A stretch of DNA of 64,000 nt from Pukyongia sp. (lineage in GTDB: Bacteria > Bacteroidota > Bacteroidia > Flavobacteriales > Flavobacteriaceae), in the NCBI GenBank assembly GCA_030148705.1, contig JASBSY010000005.1:1-64000 (forward strand), in the 5' to 3' direction. The notes beneath the pieces are model-generated. The model saw nothing but the letters and a program-made list of their open reading frames with translations, ran no database searches and was not told the origin of the DNA. The position numbers and the translations under genes are program-made. Positions 20,411-31,893 of this stretch are shown piece by piece (position 1 is the stretch's first letter; each line of letters begins with the position of its first letter).

Positions 20411-21190
20411 CTACCCGGCAATTGGCTGCTGTGGTGAAGCGTCGAACCCAATGGTGTCTTTGTATAGGTAATACATGGGTAAATGAACAAAATAAGCGGT
20501 TACCAGTATTCCCACCAGACAAAGTATAAGACCCAGTTGTGCTATAATAGAAGAAATGATAATCAGCCCGAAAATAATAAGCCAGTATTTATTCCCCAGT
20601 TTAAAGCAGGCCTTGATGATCTCTGAAACCGACATCTCCGGGTTAAAGGCAAACATCGCGGTTATGAGTTGCAAGGGTACCATCACATAGAATATCGGTA
20701 GGTAACACAACAAAGTGGCCAGGATTGCAATTCCAAAGGAGGCCAGGTTAAGCAGGAAGATTTTCATCAGGTTTCCCTTCAGAAAATAAAAGTAACCCCC
20801 GGTTTCTTCCTCAGTCCCCAAATCGGTTTTCTTCATCACCTTGTAGAAATGAGCGTTAACGGCAAATACCACTACCTGTATAACCAGCATTAGCAGGATA
20901 GCCAGCAGAACATACCCAATTATGGCAAGTACCGATAACCCGACAAAAGGCTCATAAGCTGAAGAATATTCGAAGCTGTCGAATCCGCCGCCGTTTATAT
21001 CGTGCAGCAGTATAGGGATAAAAGGCAGGTAGATGAGAATAACAAAAGGAATCACTATGACGATGCTGATAAGCGCGTGCAACAACCCCTGAACCCACAC
21101 CTCTTTGAAAAGATCGAAACTGCGGGAAAGTATTTGTCCAAAATCGGGTTTGGAGGACTGCTCAATCTTCTGAAATACGGGATGTTCCAT
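20411..21190 (-). CDS. Multi-pass integral membrane protein, unknown function
   Basis: 259 aa, several hydrophobic helices; resembles Flavobacteriaceae DUF4013-like / GlpF-unrelated membrane proteins often misannotated. Confidence 0.6.
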   Translation of the reverse strand: MEHPVFQKIEQSSKPDFGQILSRSFDLFKEVWVQGLLHALISIVIVIPFVILIYLPFIPILLHDINGGGFDSFEYSSAYEPFVGLSVLAIIGYVLLAILLMLVIQVVVFAVNAHFYKVMKKTDLGTEEETGGYFYFLKGNLMKIFLLNLASFGIAILATLLCYLPIFYVMVPLQLITAMFAFNPEMSVSEIIKACFKLGNKYWLIIFGLIIISSIIAQLGLILCLVGILVTAYFVHLPMYYLYKDTIGFDASPQQPIAG

Positions 21191-21244
21191 AATTAATCGT
21201 TTTATATATAGGTCGTTAAAAGTACGAAAAAGTAATCTGCCATT

Positions 21245-21276
21245 TTGACATAATCACGAATAAATCTTTATCTTTG
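21245..21276 (+). promoter_or_regulatory. Bacteroidetes-type promoter upstream of miaB
   Basis: TTG (21245-21247) and TATCTTTG (21269-21276) separated by 21 nt, fitting the described Flavobacterium TTG-N17-23-TAnnTTTG consensus. Confidence 0.65.
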
Positions 21277-21319
21277 CATGTTCATTGAAGAATGATCATT
21301 AAACTGGTTTACCACGCAT

Positions 21320-22759
21320 ATGGAAGAGAAGATCATAGACGAAAAAATACAGGGGGATGCCCTGGTTATTGAAGGGAAGCAAGGAAATTCACGCAAGCTT
21401 TATATCGAGAGTTACGGCTGTCAGATGAACTTTAGCGATTCGGAAATCGTCGCTTCTATTCTGGCAGGTGAAGGATTTAACACAACGGCCAATCTTGAAG
21501 ATGCGGATTTGGTACTGGTTAATACGTGTTCTATTCGTGATAAGGCCGAACAGACCGTTCGCAAACGCCTGGAAAAATATAATGCCGTTAAAAAGATTAA
21601 CCCAAAAATGAAGGTGGGCGTTTTGGGCTGTATGGCCGAGCGCCTGAAGAGCAAATTCCTGGAAGAGGAAAAGATCGTCGATATGGTGGTTGGCCCCGAT
21701 GCCTATAAAGACCTCCCCAACCTGCTGGAAGAAGTGGATGCAGGAAGAGATGCCGTAAACGTTATTCTTTCAAAGGATGAAACCTACGGTGATATTTCGC
21801 CGGTCCGACTAGGCGGTAACGGGGTAACAGCCTTTGTGAGCATTACCCGGGGTTGCGATAATATGTGTACCTTCTGTGTGGTCCCTTTTACCCGTGGCCG
21901 GGAACGCAGCAGGGACCCCCAAAGCATCATAAAGGAAGTGAACGATCTCGCCCTTCAGGGATACAAAGAAATTACCCTGCTGGGACAAAATGTGGACAGT
22001 TACCTCTGGTACGGTGGAGGGTTGAAAAAAGATTTTAAGAATGCTTCCGAAATTCAAAAGGCCACGGCAACCAACTTTGCAGACCTGCTGGAAATGGTAG
22101 CCGAAGCACAGCCGCGGATGCGAATCAGGTTTTCTACCAGCAATCCGCAGGATATGACCGAAGATGTGCTGCACAGCATGGCCAAATACAAAAACATTTG
22201 TAATTACATCCACCTGCCGGTACAAAGCGGCAGCAGCCGAATTCTGAAAGAAATGAACAGGCAGCATACCCGTGAGGAATATATGGCTCTGGTCGATAAG
22301 ATTAGGGAGATCATCCCCGATTGTGCCATTTCACAGGATATGATCACAGGATTTCCTACGGAAACAGAAGAAGACCATAAGGAAACCCTTTCCCTGATGG
22401 AGTATGTAAAATACGATTTCGGATTTATGTTTATGTACTCTGAACGCCCCGGAACCATGGCCGCGCGTAAGTTGGAAGACGATGTGCCGCTGGAAGTGAA
22501 AAAACGAAGACTAACGGAAATCGTCGACCTGCAGCAACGGCACTCGGCCTACCGGACAAAACAGTTTGTAGGCAAGACGGTAGAAGTACTCATCGAAAAG
22601 GAATCGAAGAAAAGCGACCTGGAATGGAGCGGGCGGACCGAACAAAATACCGTGGCGGTATTCCCCAAGGAAAATTACAAGGTGGGTGACTTTGTGTTAG
22701 TTAAAATTGAAGATTGCACCACGGCTACCCTACTTGGGAAGGCAGTTGGTTACGCATAA
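21320..22759 (+). CDS. miaB: tRNA-2-methylthio-N6-dimethylallyladenosine synthase
   Basis: 479 aa; [13 protein letters not shown], radical-SAM CxxxCxxC (CDNMCTFC), [13 protein letters not shown]-terminal TRAM. Confidence 0.96.
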   Translation: MEEKIIDEKIQGDALVIEGKQGNSRKLYIESYGCQMNFSDSEIVASILAGEGFNTTANLEDADLVLVNTCSIRDKAEQTVRKRLEKYNAVKKINPKMKVGVLGCMAERLKSKFLEEEKIVDMVVGPDAYKDLPNLLEEVDAGRDAVNVILSKDETYGDISPVRLGGNGVTAFVSITRGCDNMCTFCVVPFTRGRERSRDPQSIIKEVNDLALQGYKEITLLGQNVDSYLWYGGGLKKDFKNASEIQKATATNFADLLEMVAEAQPRMRIRFSTSNPQDMTEDVLHSMAKYKNICNYIHLPVQSGSSRILKEMNRQHTREEYMALVDKIREIIPDCAISQDMITGFPTETEEDHKETLSLMEYVKYDFGFMFMYSERPGTMAARKLEDDVPLEVKKRRLTEIVDLQQRHSAYRTKQFVGKTVEVLIEKESKKSDLEWSGRTEQNTVAVFPKENYKVGDFVLVKIEDCTTATLLGKAVGYA

Positions 22760-22770
22760 AAATATTAGTT

Positions 22771-24042
22771 ATGGAAAGTGTTCAGGCAACAAAACAGCGC
22801 TTTGGGATCATCGGAAATGATCCCAAGTTGAATCGTGCGGTGGAAAAGGCCATTCAAGTGGCACCCACCGATATTTCCGTACTGGTAACAGGTGAAAGCG
22901 GGGTTGGTAAGGAAAGCATTCCTAAGATAATTCATTCCCTCTCACACCGCAAACACGGAAAGTATATCGCGGTAAACTGCGGAGCGATCCCGGAAGGAAC
23001 CATAGACAGTGAACTCTTTGGCCACGAAAAAGGAGCATTTACCGGAGCCACAGCAACCCGTAGTGGCTATTTTGAAGTGGCCGACGGCGGAACCATCTTC
23101 CTGGATGAGGTTGGGGAACTGCCTTTACCTACGCAGGTCCGATTGCTGAGAATTCTGGAAAACGGAGAGTTCCTCAAAGTGGGTTCTTCAAAAGCACAAA
23201 AAACCGATGTTCGAATTGTGGCAGCAACCAATGTGAACATGATAGAAGCCATCGACAAAGGAAAGTTCCGTGAAGACCTGTACTATAGGTTAAGTACGGT
23301 CGACATACATTTACCGCCGCTGCGGGAACGGTCGGAAGACATTCACCTGCTCTTCAGAAAATTTGCTTCAGATTTTGCGCAGAAATATAAAATGCCTACT
23401 ATTAGACTCGAGGAGGATGCGGTAGAGCTGTTGTTGCAATACCGCTGGAGCGGAAATGTTCGACAGCTGAGAAACGTAGCCGAACAGATATCGGTACTCG
23501 AACAAAACAGAGAGATTTCCTATAAGACCCTGCGTGGCTACCTGCCCGATATGGGATCGAATTTACCGGCGGTGATAAACACCAAAAAACGGGAGAGCGA
23601 TTTCAGCAGTGAAAGAGAAATACTCTATAAAGTACTGTTCGACATGCAACGGGATGTAAACGATCTGAAAAAACTGACCCTGGAATTGATGAAGGGGGGG
23701 AATACTTCCAAAGTAAAAGAAGAGCAGTCTTCCCTGATCGATAAGCTTTATTCTGAAGAAAACGATCATAAAGACAGGCTTGCCTCCTTTGCCGAAGATC
23801 TGGACGATGCCGAGGATGTGGAAGTGGTGAGCGTTCATTCGGCTTCCGCCGAAGGCAACAAGGCTAATTATGACTTTGCCGAAGAGATAGAAGAAGAAGA
23901 GAATCTTTCGCTTCAGGAAAAGGAGCTGGAACTCATTAAGAAATCGCTGGAGAAGTACAAAGGCAAGCGCAAGGATGCGGCCGATGAATTAGGAATTTCG
24001 GAACGTACCCTCTATAGAAAGATCAAACAATACAACCTTTAA
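22771..24042 (+). CDS. Sigma-54-interacting AAA+ transcriptional activator (no receiver domain)
   Basis: GESGVGKE Walker [17 protein letters not shown]-terminal Fis-type HTH ([24 protein letters not shown]). Listed ORF starts at 22714 inside miaB; ATG at 22771 ([11 protein letters not shown]) is the likely start. Confidence 0.93.
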   Translation: MESVQATKQRFGIIGNDPKLNRAVEKAIQVAPTDISVLVTGESGVGKESIPKIIHSLSHRKHGKYIAVNCGAIPEGTIDSELFGHEKGAFTGATATRSGYFEVADGGTIFLDEVGELPLPTQVRLLRILENGEFLKVGSSKAQKTDVRIVAATNVNMIEAIDKGKFREDLYYRLSTVDIHLPPLRERSEDIHLLFRKFASDFAQKYKMPTIRLEEDAVELLLQYRWSGNVRQLRNVAEQISVLEQNREISYKTLRGYLPDMGSNLPAVINTKKRESDFSSEREILYKVLFDMQRDVNDLKKLTLELMKGGNTSKVKEEQSSLIDKLYSEENDHKDRLASFAEDLDDAEDVEVVSVHSASAEGNKANYDFAEEIEEEENLSLQEKELELIKKSLEKYKGKRKDAADELGISERTLYRKIKQYNL

Positions 24043-24065
24043 GAACAGTTAGAAACCGGCCACTT

Positions 24066-24578
24066 ATGAAAAGACGTTTTTTTGGCATGTTATTCTTCCT
24101 GCTTGGTGCAGTCGCGATTCAGGGTTGTAAAGTGAACTATTCTTTTACAGGAGCAGACATTGGCACTGCTGAAACCTATCAGGTGAATTTCTTTCAGAAT
24201 AACGCACCCATAGTAATCCCGGGAATTGCAAGGGATTTTACCATTCAACTCCAGGATTTGATCCTCAACCAAACCAGCCTCGACCTGGTGACAAATAACG
24301 GCGACCTGATCTATGAAGGCGAGATCACAGAATATTATATTGCACCCATTACCGCCACTGCTCAGAATACGGCAGCGCAGAACAGGCTCACCGTGGGCGT
24401 GAATGTTCGCTTCTTTAATACGAAAGATGAGACCAAGGATTTCGAACAGCGGTTCTCCTTCTATTTCGATTACGCAGGCGGGGCTCAGTTAACCGGATCG
24501 CGTCTCGACGACGCCCTCGCCATTATCTTTGAACGCATTACCCAGGATATTTTCAACACCTCCCTGGCAAACTGGTAA
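24066..24578 (+). CDS. lptE: LptE family LPS-assembly lipoprotein
   Basis: 170 aa; lipobox IQGCKVNYSFTGA; position between sigma-54 activator and secG as is common in Bacteroidetes. Confidence 0.85.
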   Translation: MKRRFFGMLFFLLGAVAIQGCKVNYSFTGADIGTAETYQVNFFQNNAPIVIPGIARDFTIQLQDLILNQTSLDLVTNNGDLIYEGEITEYYIAPITATAQNTAAQNRLTVGVNVRFFNTKDETKDFEQRFSFYFDYAGGAQLTGSRLDDALAIIFERITQDIFNTSLANW

Positions 24579-24582
24579 TTTT

Positions 24583-25455
24583 TTGAATACTGAAACCTTT
24601 ACATACCTGCTGGAACAGCCCGGAAATATCCGGGAGGAACACCTTGACGGCCTGGAGCGGGTAATTTCGGCTTATCCCTACTTTCAAAGCGCAAGAGCAT
24701 TGGAATTAAAAGCTCTTAAAGACCGCAACAGTTTCAGGTATAACGAGGCATTAAAGAAAACTGCAGCATACACGGCCAATAGGGGTATACTGTTCGATTA
24801 TATCACTTCCGATGTGTTTGTACAGAACGAGATTTCCGAAAAGATAAAACAGCACGACGCTGAGACCGAAGACATAGAGGTGGCTTTCGAAAACGTGAGC
24901 GAGCAGCTGAGCGTCGAGCTGGACAATAAGATCAAAGAGGAACTGAAAAAGGCAGAGGCCATCCTGAATCCGGATCTCTTTGAACGAAAAGTGGCTTCAG
25001 TCGCACAACTCACTAAGCAGCAAAGAGACGAACCTTCAGATGAAGTGTTGCAACCCGATAAACCCCTCGAATTCAAAAAAGAGGATACCCATTCGTTCGG
25101 AGAGTGGTTAAAACTTACGAAAGCGGTTCCCATAAACCGCAACCCGGAAGCGGAGCCTCAGCAGGAAGACGACAAAAACCGAAAGTTCGAACTCATCGAT
25201 AAGTTCATTCAAGAGCGGCCCAGAATCCTGCCCGTTTCGGTGACGGCTAAATCGGAAGATCTTTCAGAACAATTTACCCAAACTCCCGACACCCTGATGA
25301 CGGAAACCCTGGCAAGGGTATATGTGCAACAAAAGAACTATAAAAAAGCCCTGCAGGCTTATAACATTTTAATTTTGAAATATCCCGAAAAAAGTGGTTT
25401 CTTTGCAGACCAAATTCGGGCAATAAAAAAATTGATTAATAAAGAGGAACAATGA
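24583..25455 (+). CDS. Tetratricopeptide-like hypothetical protein
   Basis: ORF listed from 24529 overlaps lptE; in-frame TTG at 24583 (NTETFTYLLEQPG) is a better start; C-terminal ETLARVYVQQKNYKKALQAYNILILKYPEKSGFFADQIRAI is TPR-like. Confidence 0.75.
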   Translation: MNTETFTYLLEQPGNIREEHLDGLERVISAYPYFQSARALELKALKDRNSFRYNEALKKTAAYTANRGILFDYITSDVFVQNEISEKIKQHDAETEDIEVAFENVSEQLSVELDNKIKEELKKAEAILNPDLFERKVASVAQLTKQQRDEPSDEVLQPDKPLEFKKEDTHSFGEWLKLTKAVPINRNPEAEPQQEDDKNRKFELIDKFIQERPRILPVSVTAKSEDLSEQFTQTPDTLMTETLARVYVQQKNYKKALQAYNILILKYPEKSGFFADQIRAIKKLINKEEQ

Positions 25456-25793
25456 GCACGTTTACAATATTCTTAATACTGATTATTTTCATCGCATTCT
25501 TACTGGTTGTGGTGATCATGGTTCAGAATCCAAAAGGCGGAGGATTATCATCATCTTTCGGAGGCGGTGGAACACAACAACTTGGTGGTGTGAAAAAGAC
25601 AACCGACTTCCTCGATAAAAGTACCTGGACCCTTGCAACTATTTTACTGGTATTGATCCTGCTATCCAGTATCCCGTTAATGGGCGGAAGCGGATCTACC
25701 GAGGCCGACCTGATCGACACCGAAGGGGTGCAAACCACCTTGCCCGATCCCGGAGCAGGAGACGCCACTCAAGAGCCACCGGCGGATCAATAA
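25452..25793 (+). CDS. secG: Preprotein translocase subunit SecG
   Basis: 113 aa, two TMs with VQNPKGGGLSSSFGGGGTQQLGGVKKTTDFLDK between; ATGA overlap with upstream gene. Confidence 0.93.
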   Translation: MSTFTIFLILIIFIAFLLVVVIMVQNPKGGGLSSSFGGGGTQQLGGVKKTTDFLDKSTWTLATILLVLILLSSIPLMGGSGSTEADLIDTEGVQTTLPDPGAGDATQEPPADQ

Positions 25794-25812
25794 TAGTAAG
25801 AACAAAAAATAT

Positions 25813-25845
25813 AAATGCCAGCTTGTCAGAAGCTGGCATTTTTTG
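25813..25845 (+). terminator. Rho-independent-type terminator after secG
   Basis: aaatgccagctt-gtcag-aagctggcatttttt stem-loop with T-run. Confidence 0.8.
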
Positions 25846-25944
25846 TTTCAAATTGTCAGATAAAGGACAATGGCATAATTTCTGTCTATCCTGTAGCTGC
25901 AAACAACGAACTAAATGTTTAACTAATCACAAAACGTATATACA

Positions 25945-26220
25945 ATGGCATTAAAAATTCGACCCCTTTCCGACAGGGTTTTAGTAGAACCTCAGGCAGC
26001 TGAGACCAAAACTGCCTCTGGTATTTTAATACCGGATTCTGCCAAAGAAAAACCGCAGCAGGGAAAAGTAGTGGCTGTGGGTAAAGGCAAAAAAGATCAC
26101 GACATGACCGTTAAGGTTGGCGACGTGGTACTGTACGGAAAATACTCCGGCAGTGAACTGAAATTTGACGGTAAGGACTACCTTATAATGCGCGAGGATG
26201 ATATCCTGGCGATTATCTAA
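25945..26220 (+). CDS. groES: Co-chaperonin GroES
   Basis: 91 aa; [42 protein letters not shown]. Confidence 0.98.
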   Translation: MALKIRPLSDRVLVEPQAAETKTASGILIPDSAKEKPQQGKVVAVGKGKKDHDMTVKVGDVVLYGKYSGSELKFDGKDYLIMREDDILAII

Positions 26221-26311
26221 TCACCTTAATTCTCACAATCTAAAATTTATGGATCCAATAATCGTACCGATAGAAAAATTTCGATAAGACGATTCGGATT
26301 TTAATTTTTAA

Positions 26312-27964
<1,653 letters not shown>

Positions 27965-27988
27965 GCCATACGCAGAATTTAAAAATGA

Positions 27989-28020
27989 AAAAGCCTTTGA
28001 ACTACTTCAAAGGCTTTTTT
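27989..28020 (+). terminator. Rho-independent-type terminator after groEL
   Basis: aaaagcctttga-actac-ttcaaaggcttttttc stem-loop and T-run. Confidence 0.8.
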
Positions 28021-28034
28021 CTTTATAAAAATAA

Positions 28035-28057
28035 AACCACCTTTTTTAAGGGTGGTT
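28035..28057 (-). terminator. Putative terminator for the 30 aa gene
   Basis: aaccacc...ggtggtt stem; minus strand continues into T-rich ttttattttta. Confidence 0.5.
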
Positions 28058-28094
28058 GTTCTACTTAAGATCTAACGAATAGATCCGTGCCGGA

Positions 28095-28187
28095 TTACTT
28101 CTTCTTTGAAGCAGTCGGAGTAGTCTTCTTAGCCGGAGCTTTCTTAGGAGCTGGCTTAGACTTACTGTTTGACTTAGGTGTTGCCAT
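28095..28187 (-). CDS. Lys/Ala/Pro-rich histone H1-like peptide (30 aa)
   Basis: Not in ORF track; reverse strand ATG...TAA gives MATPKSNSKSKPAPKKAPAKKTTPTASKKK*; isolated gene with possible terminator at 28035-28057. Confidence 0.65.
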   Translation of the reverse strand: MATPKSNSKSKPAPKKAPAKKTTPTASKKK

Positions 28188-28275
28188 AATGATGTAATTT
28201 TTGAATTACATAGTAAATGTACATTTTAATTGAATCCGAAATCTTTTTTTTGTGTAAAATTTAACTATAAAAAAA

Positions 28276-28297
28276 GAGGCAGGTTTTTACCTGCCTC
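28276..28297 (-). terminator. Terminator of the metal-handling operon
   Basis: gaggcaggt-tttt-acctgcctc stem; minus strand followed by T-run (ctttttttata). Confidence 0.75.
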
Positions 28298-28357
28298 CTG
28301 TGAATAATTCAAGGTATAATATTACTTCGACTGAAGAAGCCCGATTAACGGAAAGCC

Positions 28358-28714
28358 TTAATTTCCGTGGGCTTTTCTAACAGCCTCATCCCTGTATCGG
28401 CAACATGGGTCCACAGACTCATAAGCTTCTAAGGTCGCTTTGATATCCTTGGTGTCATGGCCTACTGCCGCAATATTCGTTTTAATGGTCTTAAGATCTG
28501 TTTTACTGTCGTCGTAAATGAGGCTCAATTCATGAGTTTGCATATCCCAAACGGCAGACTTAACTCCCTTTGTTTTGATAGCAGCTTTCTCGATACGCTC
28601 TTTGCACATACCGCAGATGCCATCAACTTCCAATAACGCTCTGGCGTTCTTATTCTGCGCGGTAACCGACAAGGTCCCGAACAGAATTACTGTAATTAAA
28701 AATAACTTTTTCAT
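28358..28714 (-). CDS. Secreted heavy-metal-associated (HMA) domain protein
   Basis: Listed ORF starts at 28771; ATG at 28714 (MKKLFLITVILFGTLSVTAQ) gives a signal peptide; VDGICGMCKERIEKAAIKTKGVKSAVWDMQTHELSLIYD is HMA-like. Confidence 0.88.
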   Translation of the reverse strand: MKKLFLITVILFGTLSVTAQNKNARALLEVDGICGMCKERIEKAAIKTKGVKSAVWDMQTHELSLIYDDSKTDLKTIKTNIAAVGHDTKDIKATLEAYESVDPCCRYRDEAVRKAHGN

Positions 28715-28715
28715 T

Positions 28716-31022
28716 TTAGTTGAGTTTAAATCGCAATCCTGCGTAATACATACTTCCAAAAATCGGGCCATAGACCAAAGTCGAGTCGAAGGCCGACGAG
28801 AACGGGAAGTCTGATGCTAATATAGGATTACTCTGTTTAACATTGGTTATATTTTCTCCTCCCAAATAAATTTCGAAGGCATGTGAGAATACGCGGGTAA
28901 TCTGGGCATTGATCGTGCCTACCGTAGGAGAATAGTCCGGAAGCCTGAAAACCGGTGCATTTCCCCTTGTTGAAGGAAAACGCTGTTCTCCAAGCCAGTT
29001 ATAGGTTGTATCGAATTTCCAGGCGGCACCATTGTCCTTCATGGCTGTTTCATATGAAACGTTAGCAAACATACGATGTTGGGCCGTAAGCGGTTTCATT
29101 AATTTCTCAAACTGGTATTCGGTCTTTACGTCGTAATACTTATAAGCCAGTCGGAGGTCGAGTCGCTCCAGCACATTATAGTTGAATTCGGTCTGGAAAT
29201 TATTCGCATAGCTCTCTCCTTCCAGGTTGTAAAAACTCACCTGTCTCGGGTTTTCCCAGTCCACCACGATCTGATTTTGAAAATCGGTGCGGTAGAAGTC
29301 GAAGACTACATCGGCCTTCCGGTTAAACAGGTTGAATCCCTGTAAATAGGAAAAGCCGTAATTCCATGCGATTTCAGGATCCATCCCGTATATCGGCCCT
29401 CCCGTATCTATGATATTAATACTTCTCGAGGAGGCGAACAACTGCTGGTTCTCCGCAAATATGTTTGCAGATCGTTTTCCACGCCCTGCGGAAACTCTGA
29501 ATGCAGATTTTTCCCAAGGGGTGTATCGCAGGTGAAAACGCGGAGTGACAAACAAACCGAGCAGGTTGTGCTGGTCCACGCGAATTCCTGCCGTTAGATT
29601 GAGGTCGCCCAGGTTATCATAGGCATATTCAAAAAAGGCGCCAACCGAATTTTCCTTTCGTCCGTAATCGTCTGTGTTTACAAGCTCATCGTATGCATCG
29701 TACGTAAAGCTAAGTCCCGTTTTAAATTTATGCCGGGTATCGCTTATAATACTGTTTACAAGAGCCGTTGCATAAATACTGCTGTGTTGAATATCATACC
29801 GGTTTAGCCCGAAATAAGCCTCCTGATCGTGGTTACTGTAGGAAAACTGAACTCCCATTGTCTGATACGGAAGTTCCGGGTTCACATAGCCCAACTTTCC
29901 GGTAAACTCATAACGCCGGGTATCGATCTCACTTCCCCATGCATTTGTTGTGAACTTATCGGTTTCCGGGTCGAAAGTGAGCTCCCCGGTTTGTTTTTCA
30001 TCGGTGAGATATCTGAAATTCAAAAAGCTTACAAAACCATTCTCGGCATCGGTATACTGCCAGCGATTCATTAAATTCAGCTGATTTTGTAAGGGTGCAT
30101 CCAGGAAACCATCGTCATTCTTATCGAACTTTTCCTCCCGAAGGTTCCCGTGTACGTACAAGCCTGTGCTCCATCGGTCGCTCACCCTGGTATTGAAATG
30201 CGTATTCAGTTCATAACGGCCGTTCATAGCCCCATAGGCATTCACAAAGACCTTGGCGTCTGTTGTGGGCTTCTGTAGTTCGGCATTGATCTGGCCGGCT
30301 ATACTCTCATACCCATTTACCACACTCCCTGCTCCTTTTGTGATTTGGATACTCTCTACCCAGGTCCCGGGGATAAAACTCAGGCCATAGGTTTGGGAAG
30401 CCCCCCGTATGGCAGGGATATTCTCGGTTGTAATGAGAATATACGGACTGGTGAGTCCCAGCATTCGGATCTGTCTCGCTCCGCTTACCGCATCGGCAAA
30501 ATTCACGTCTATGGAGGGGTTGGTATCGAAGCTTTCCGAAAGATTACAACAGGCAGCTTTCAGCAACTCGGCACTACTTACATTTATCACGTTCTGCGCT
30601 TCCAGATAGGAAGTAGCACTTGCTTTATTTCGCGATTTAATAAAGACCTCATCGAGATCACTTTTAGATCGTAATTCGTGCCTGATAGGAGCATTACTGC
30701 TCACCGAAATAGTATCGGTTTGGTAACCTATATAACTTATTACAAGTTGGGTGTATTTTTTCTCGTATGGAATAGAAAATTTACCATCCAGGTCGGTCAC
30801 ATCGCCTACCGCGGTGTCCAGCCAGTACACATTGGCTCCGGGCAGCGGCACTTCTTCCTCATCGGTCGTTTCGTAAATAGTTCCTTCCAGTTGCTGCGCC
30901 TGCAGAAACGCAGGGAACAAGGTCATGGTGATTAAGAACAGCACACTGCTGAAAGACGACCGCATAGCTCTAAAGGACCAACCCTTTGAGGGCAGTCCGC
31001 TTCTATAAATCTCGGTCATCAT
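28716..31022 (-). CDS. TonB-dependent receptor (carboxypeptidase-regulatory-like N-terminus)
   Basis: 768 aa; GTIYETTDEEEVPLPGANVYWLDTAVGDVTDLDGKFSI then plug and barrel. Internal ATG at 30965 (MRSSFSSVLFLITM) is a plausible true start. Confidence 0.93.
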   Translation of the reverse strand: MMTEIYRSGLPSKGWSFRAMRSSFSSVLFLITMTLFPAFLQAQQLEGTIYETTDEEEVPLPGANVYWLDTAVGDVTDLDGKFSIPYEKKYTQLVISYIGYQTDTISVSSNAPIRHELRSKSDLDEVFIKSRNKASATSYLEAQNVINVSSAELLKAACCNLSESFDTNPSIDVNFADAVSGARQIRMLGLTSPYILITTENIPAIRGASQTYGLSFIPGTWVESIQITKGAGSVVNGYESIAGQINAELQKPTTDAKVFVNAYGAMNGRYELNTHFNTRVSDRWSTGLYVHGNLREEKFDKNDDGFLDAPLQNQLNLMNRWQYTDAENGFVSFLNFRYLTDEKQTGELTFDPETDKFTTNAWGSEIDTRRYEFTGKLGYVNPELPYQTMGVQFSYSNHDQEAYFGLNRYDIQHSSIYATALVNSIISDTRHKFKTGLSFTYDAYDELVNTDDYGRKENSVGAFFEYAYDNLGDLNLTAGIRVDQHNLLGLFVTPRFHLRYTPWEKSAFRVSAGRGKRSANIFAENQQLFASSRSINIIDTGGPIYGMDPEIAWNYGFSYLQGFNLFNRKADVVFDFYRTDFQNQIVVDWENPRQVSFYNLEGESYANNFQTEFNYNVLERLDLRLAYKYYDVKTEYQFEKLMKPLTAQHRMFANVSYETAMKDNGAAWKFDTTYNWLGEQRFPSTRGNAPVFRLPDYSPTVGTINAQITRVFSHAFEIYLGGENITNVKQSNPILASDFPFSSAFDSTLVYGPIFGSMYYAGLRFKLN

Positions 31023-31024
31023 AC

Positions 31025-31738
31025 TTATTGCTTTGGAAGTTTAAGGGTCATATAAGCTCCCAGGATAAGGTCGTCTGCATGTCCTGCCAGCGCTTCATTC
31101 TCCGTACGGAAATGCAGGTGCATATTCGAATCGTGATGGGTGAAAACGCCCTGATGATCCTTCGAATAGAACCCCAGGATCTCTGCTTTTTCTTCAACCG
31201 TTACTCCGTTCAGCCCCATTTTCATGTGGTCCATCATGGAGCGTACTTCCACCTCGGGATTGAACTTTACGATATGCCAGCTTAGTTTTCGAACGTTGCC
31301 TTCCAGCATAAACGGAAATGGCTTTGAAGTATCTATCCCGGCCTGTTCGGCATGATGGGTAAGAAAAGGTTCGAACTGCTTTAGCGTATAAATGGCCTTA
31401 GGTACTTCAATTTCATGCCACTCGGGCACTTGGGCGTATACCAACATTGCGGCGTTGGACTGAAAATTACGTTCAATCTTGATCTTGTCGCTTTCCCGCT
31501 TACTTATAAAAGGTTGTGAATTGAATATTTGTACTTCGCCGTCCAGTCCTTCCACCGCTCCTAGCGCGTAGAGGTTCTTCATGCTCTTTAATTCATTCAG
31601 CGTAATAGTGGCTTCTATGTCTCCGCTCATTACATCCCTGAGATTACCGCTGTACTGTACGCCGTCTGTTTCAAAGGATTTTTGCTTACAGCTCAGCACA
31701 GTTACCAACAGTCCCAGTAAAATGATATATGTTTTCAT
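31025..31738 (-). CDS. Acetolactate-decarboxylase-like lipoprotein
   Basis: 237 aa; lipobox VLSCKQ; LGAVEGLDGEVQIFN and NMHLHFRTENEALAGHADD resemble GTFNxLDGE and YHLHFxSxDxxxGGH of acetolactate decarboxylases. Confidence 0.7.
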   Translation of the reverse strand: MKTYIILLGLLVTVLSCKQKSFETDGVQYSGNLRDVMSGDIEATITLNELKSMKNLYALGAVEGLDGEVQIFNSQPFISKRESDKIKIERNFQSNAAMLVYAQVPEWHEIEVPKAIYTLKQFEPFLTHHAEQAGIDTSKPFPFMLEGNVRKLSWHIVKFNPEVEVRSMMDHMKMGLNGVTVEEKAEILGFYSKDHQGVFTHHDSNMHLHFRTENEALAGHADDLILGAYMTLKLPKQ

Positions 31739-31893
31739 CTGATTTGATTTTAGTTTGCAGAGATTGGCTTTATTCGGTAAAATTCAACCAAATAAACACA
31801 ATTTCAGCAATATTCTTAAATAGTATTTGAATAAAATTGATTGGTCTGTTACGATCGCCGGCGATAATGCCAAAGGCGCGCGCTAACCGAGAA

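Noticed and set aside
22714-22770. Upstream extension of the sigma-54 activator ORF
   Set aside because: It overlaps the miaB end in another frame; the ATG at 22771 follows miaB and starts a normal protein.
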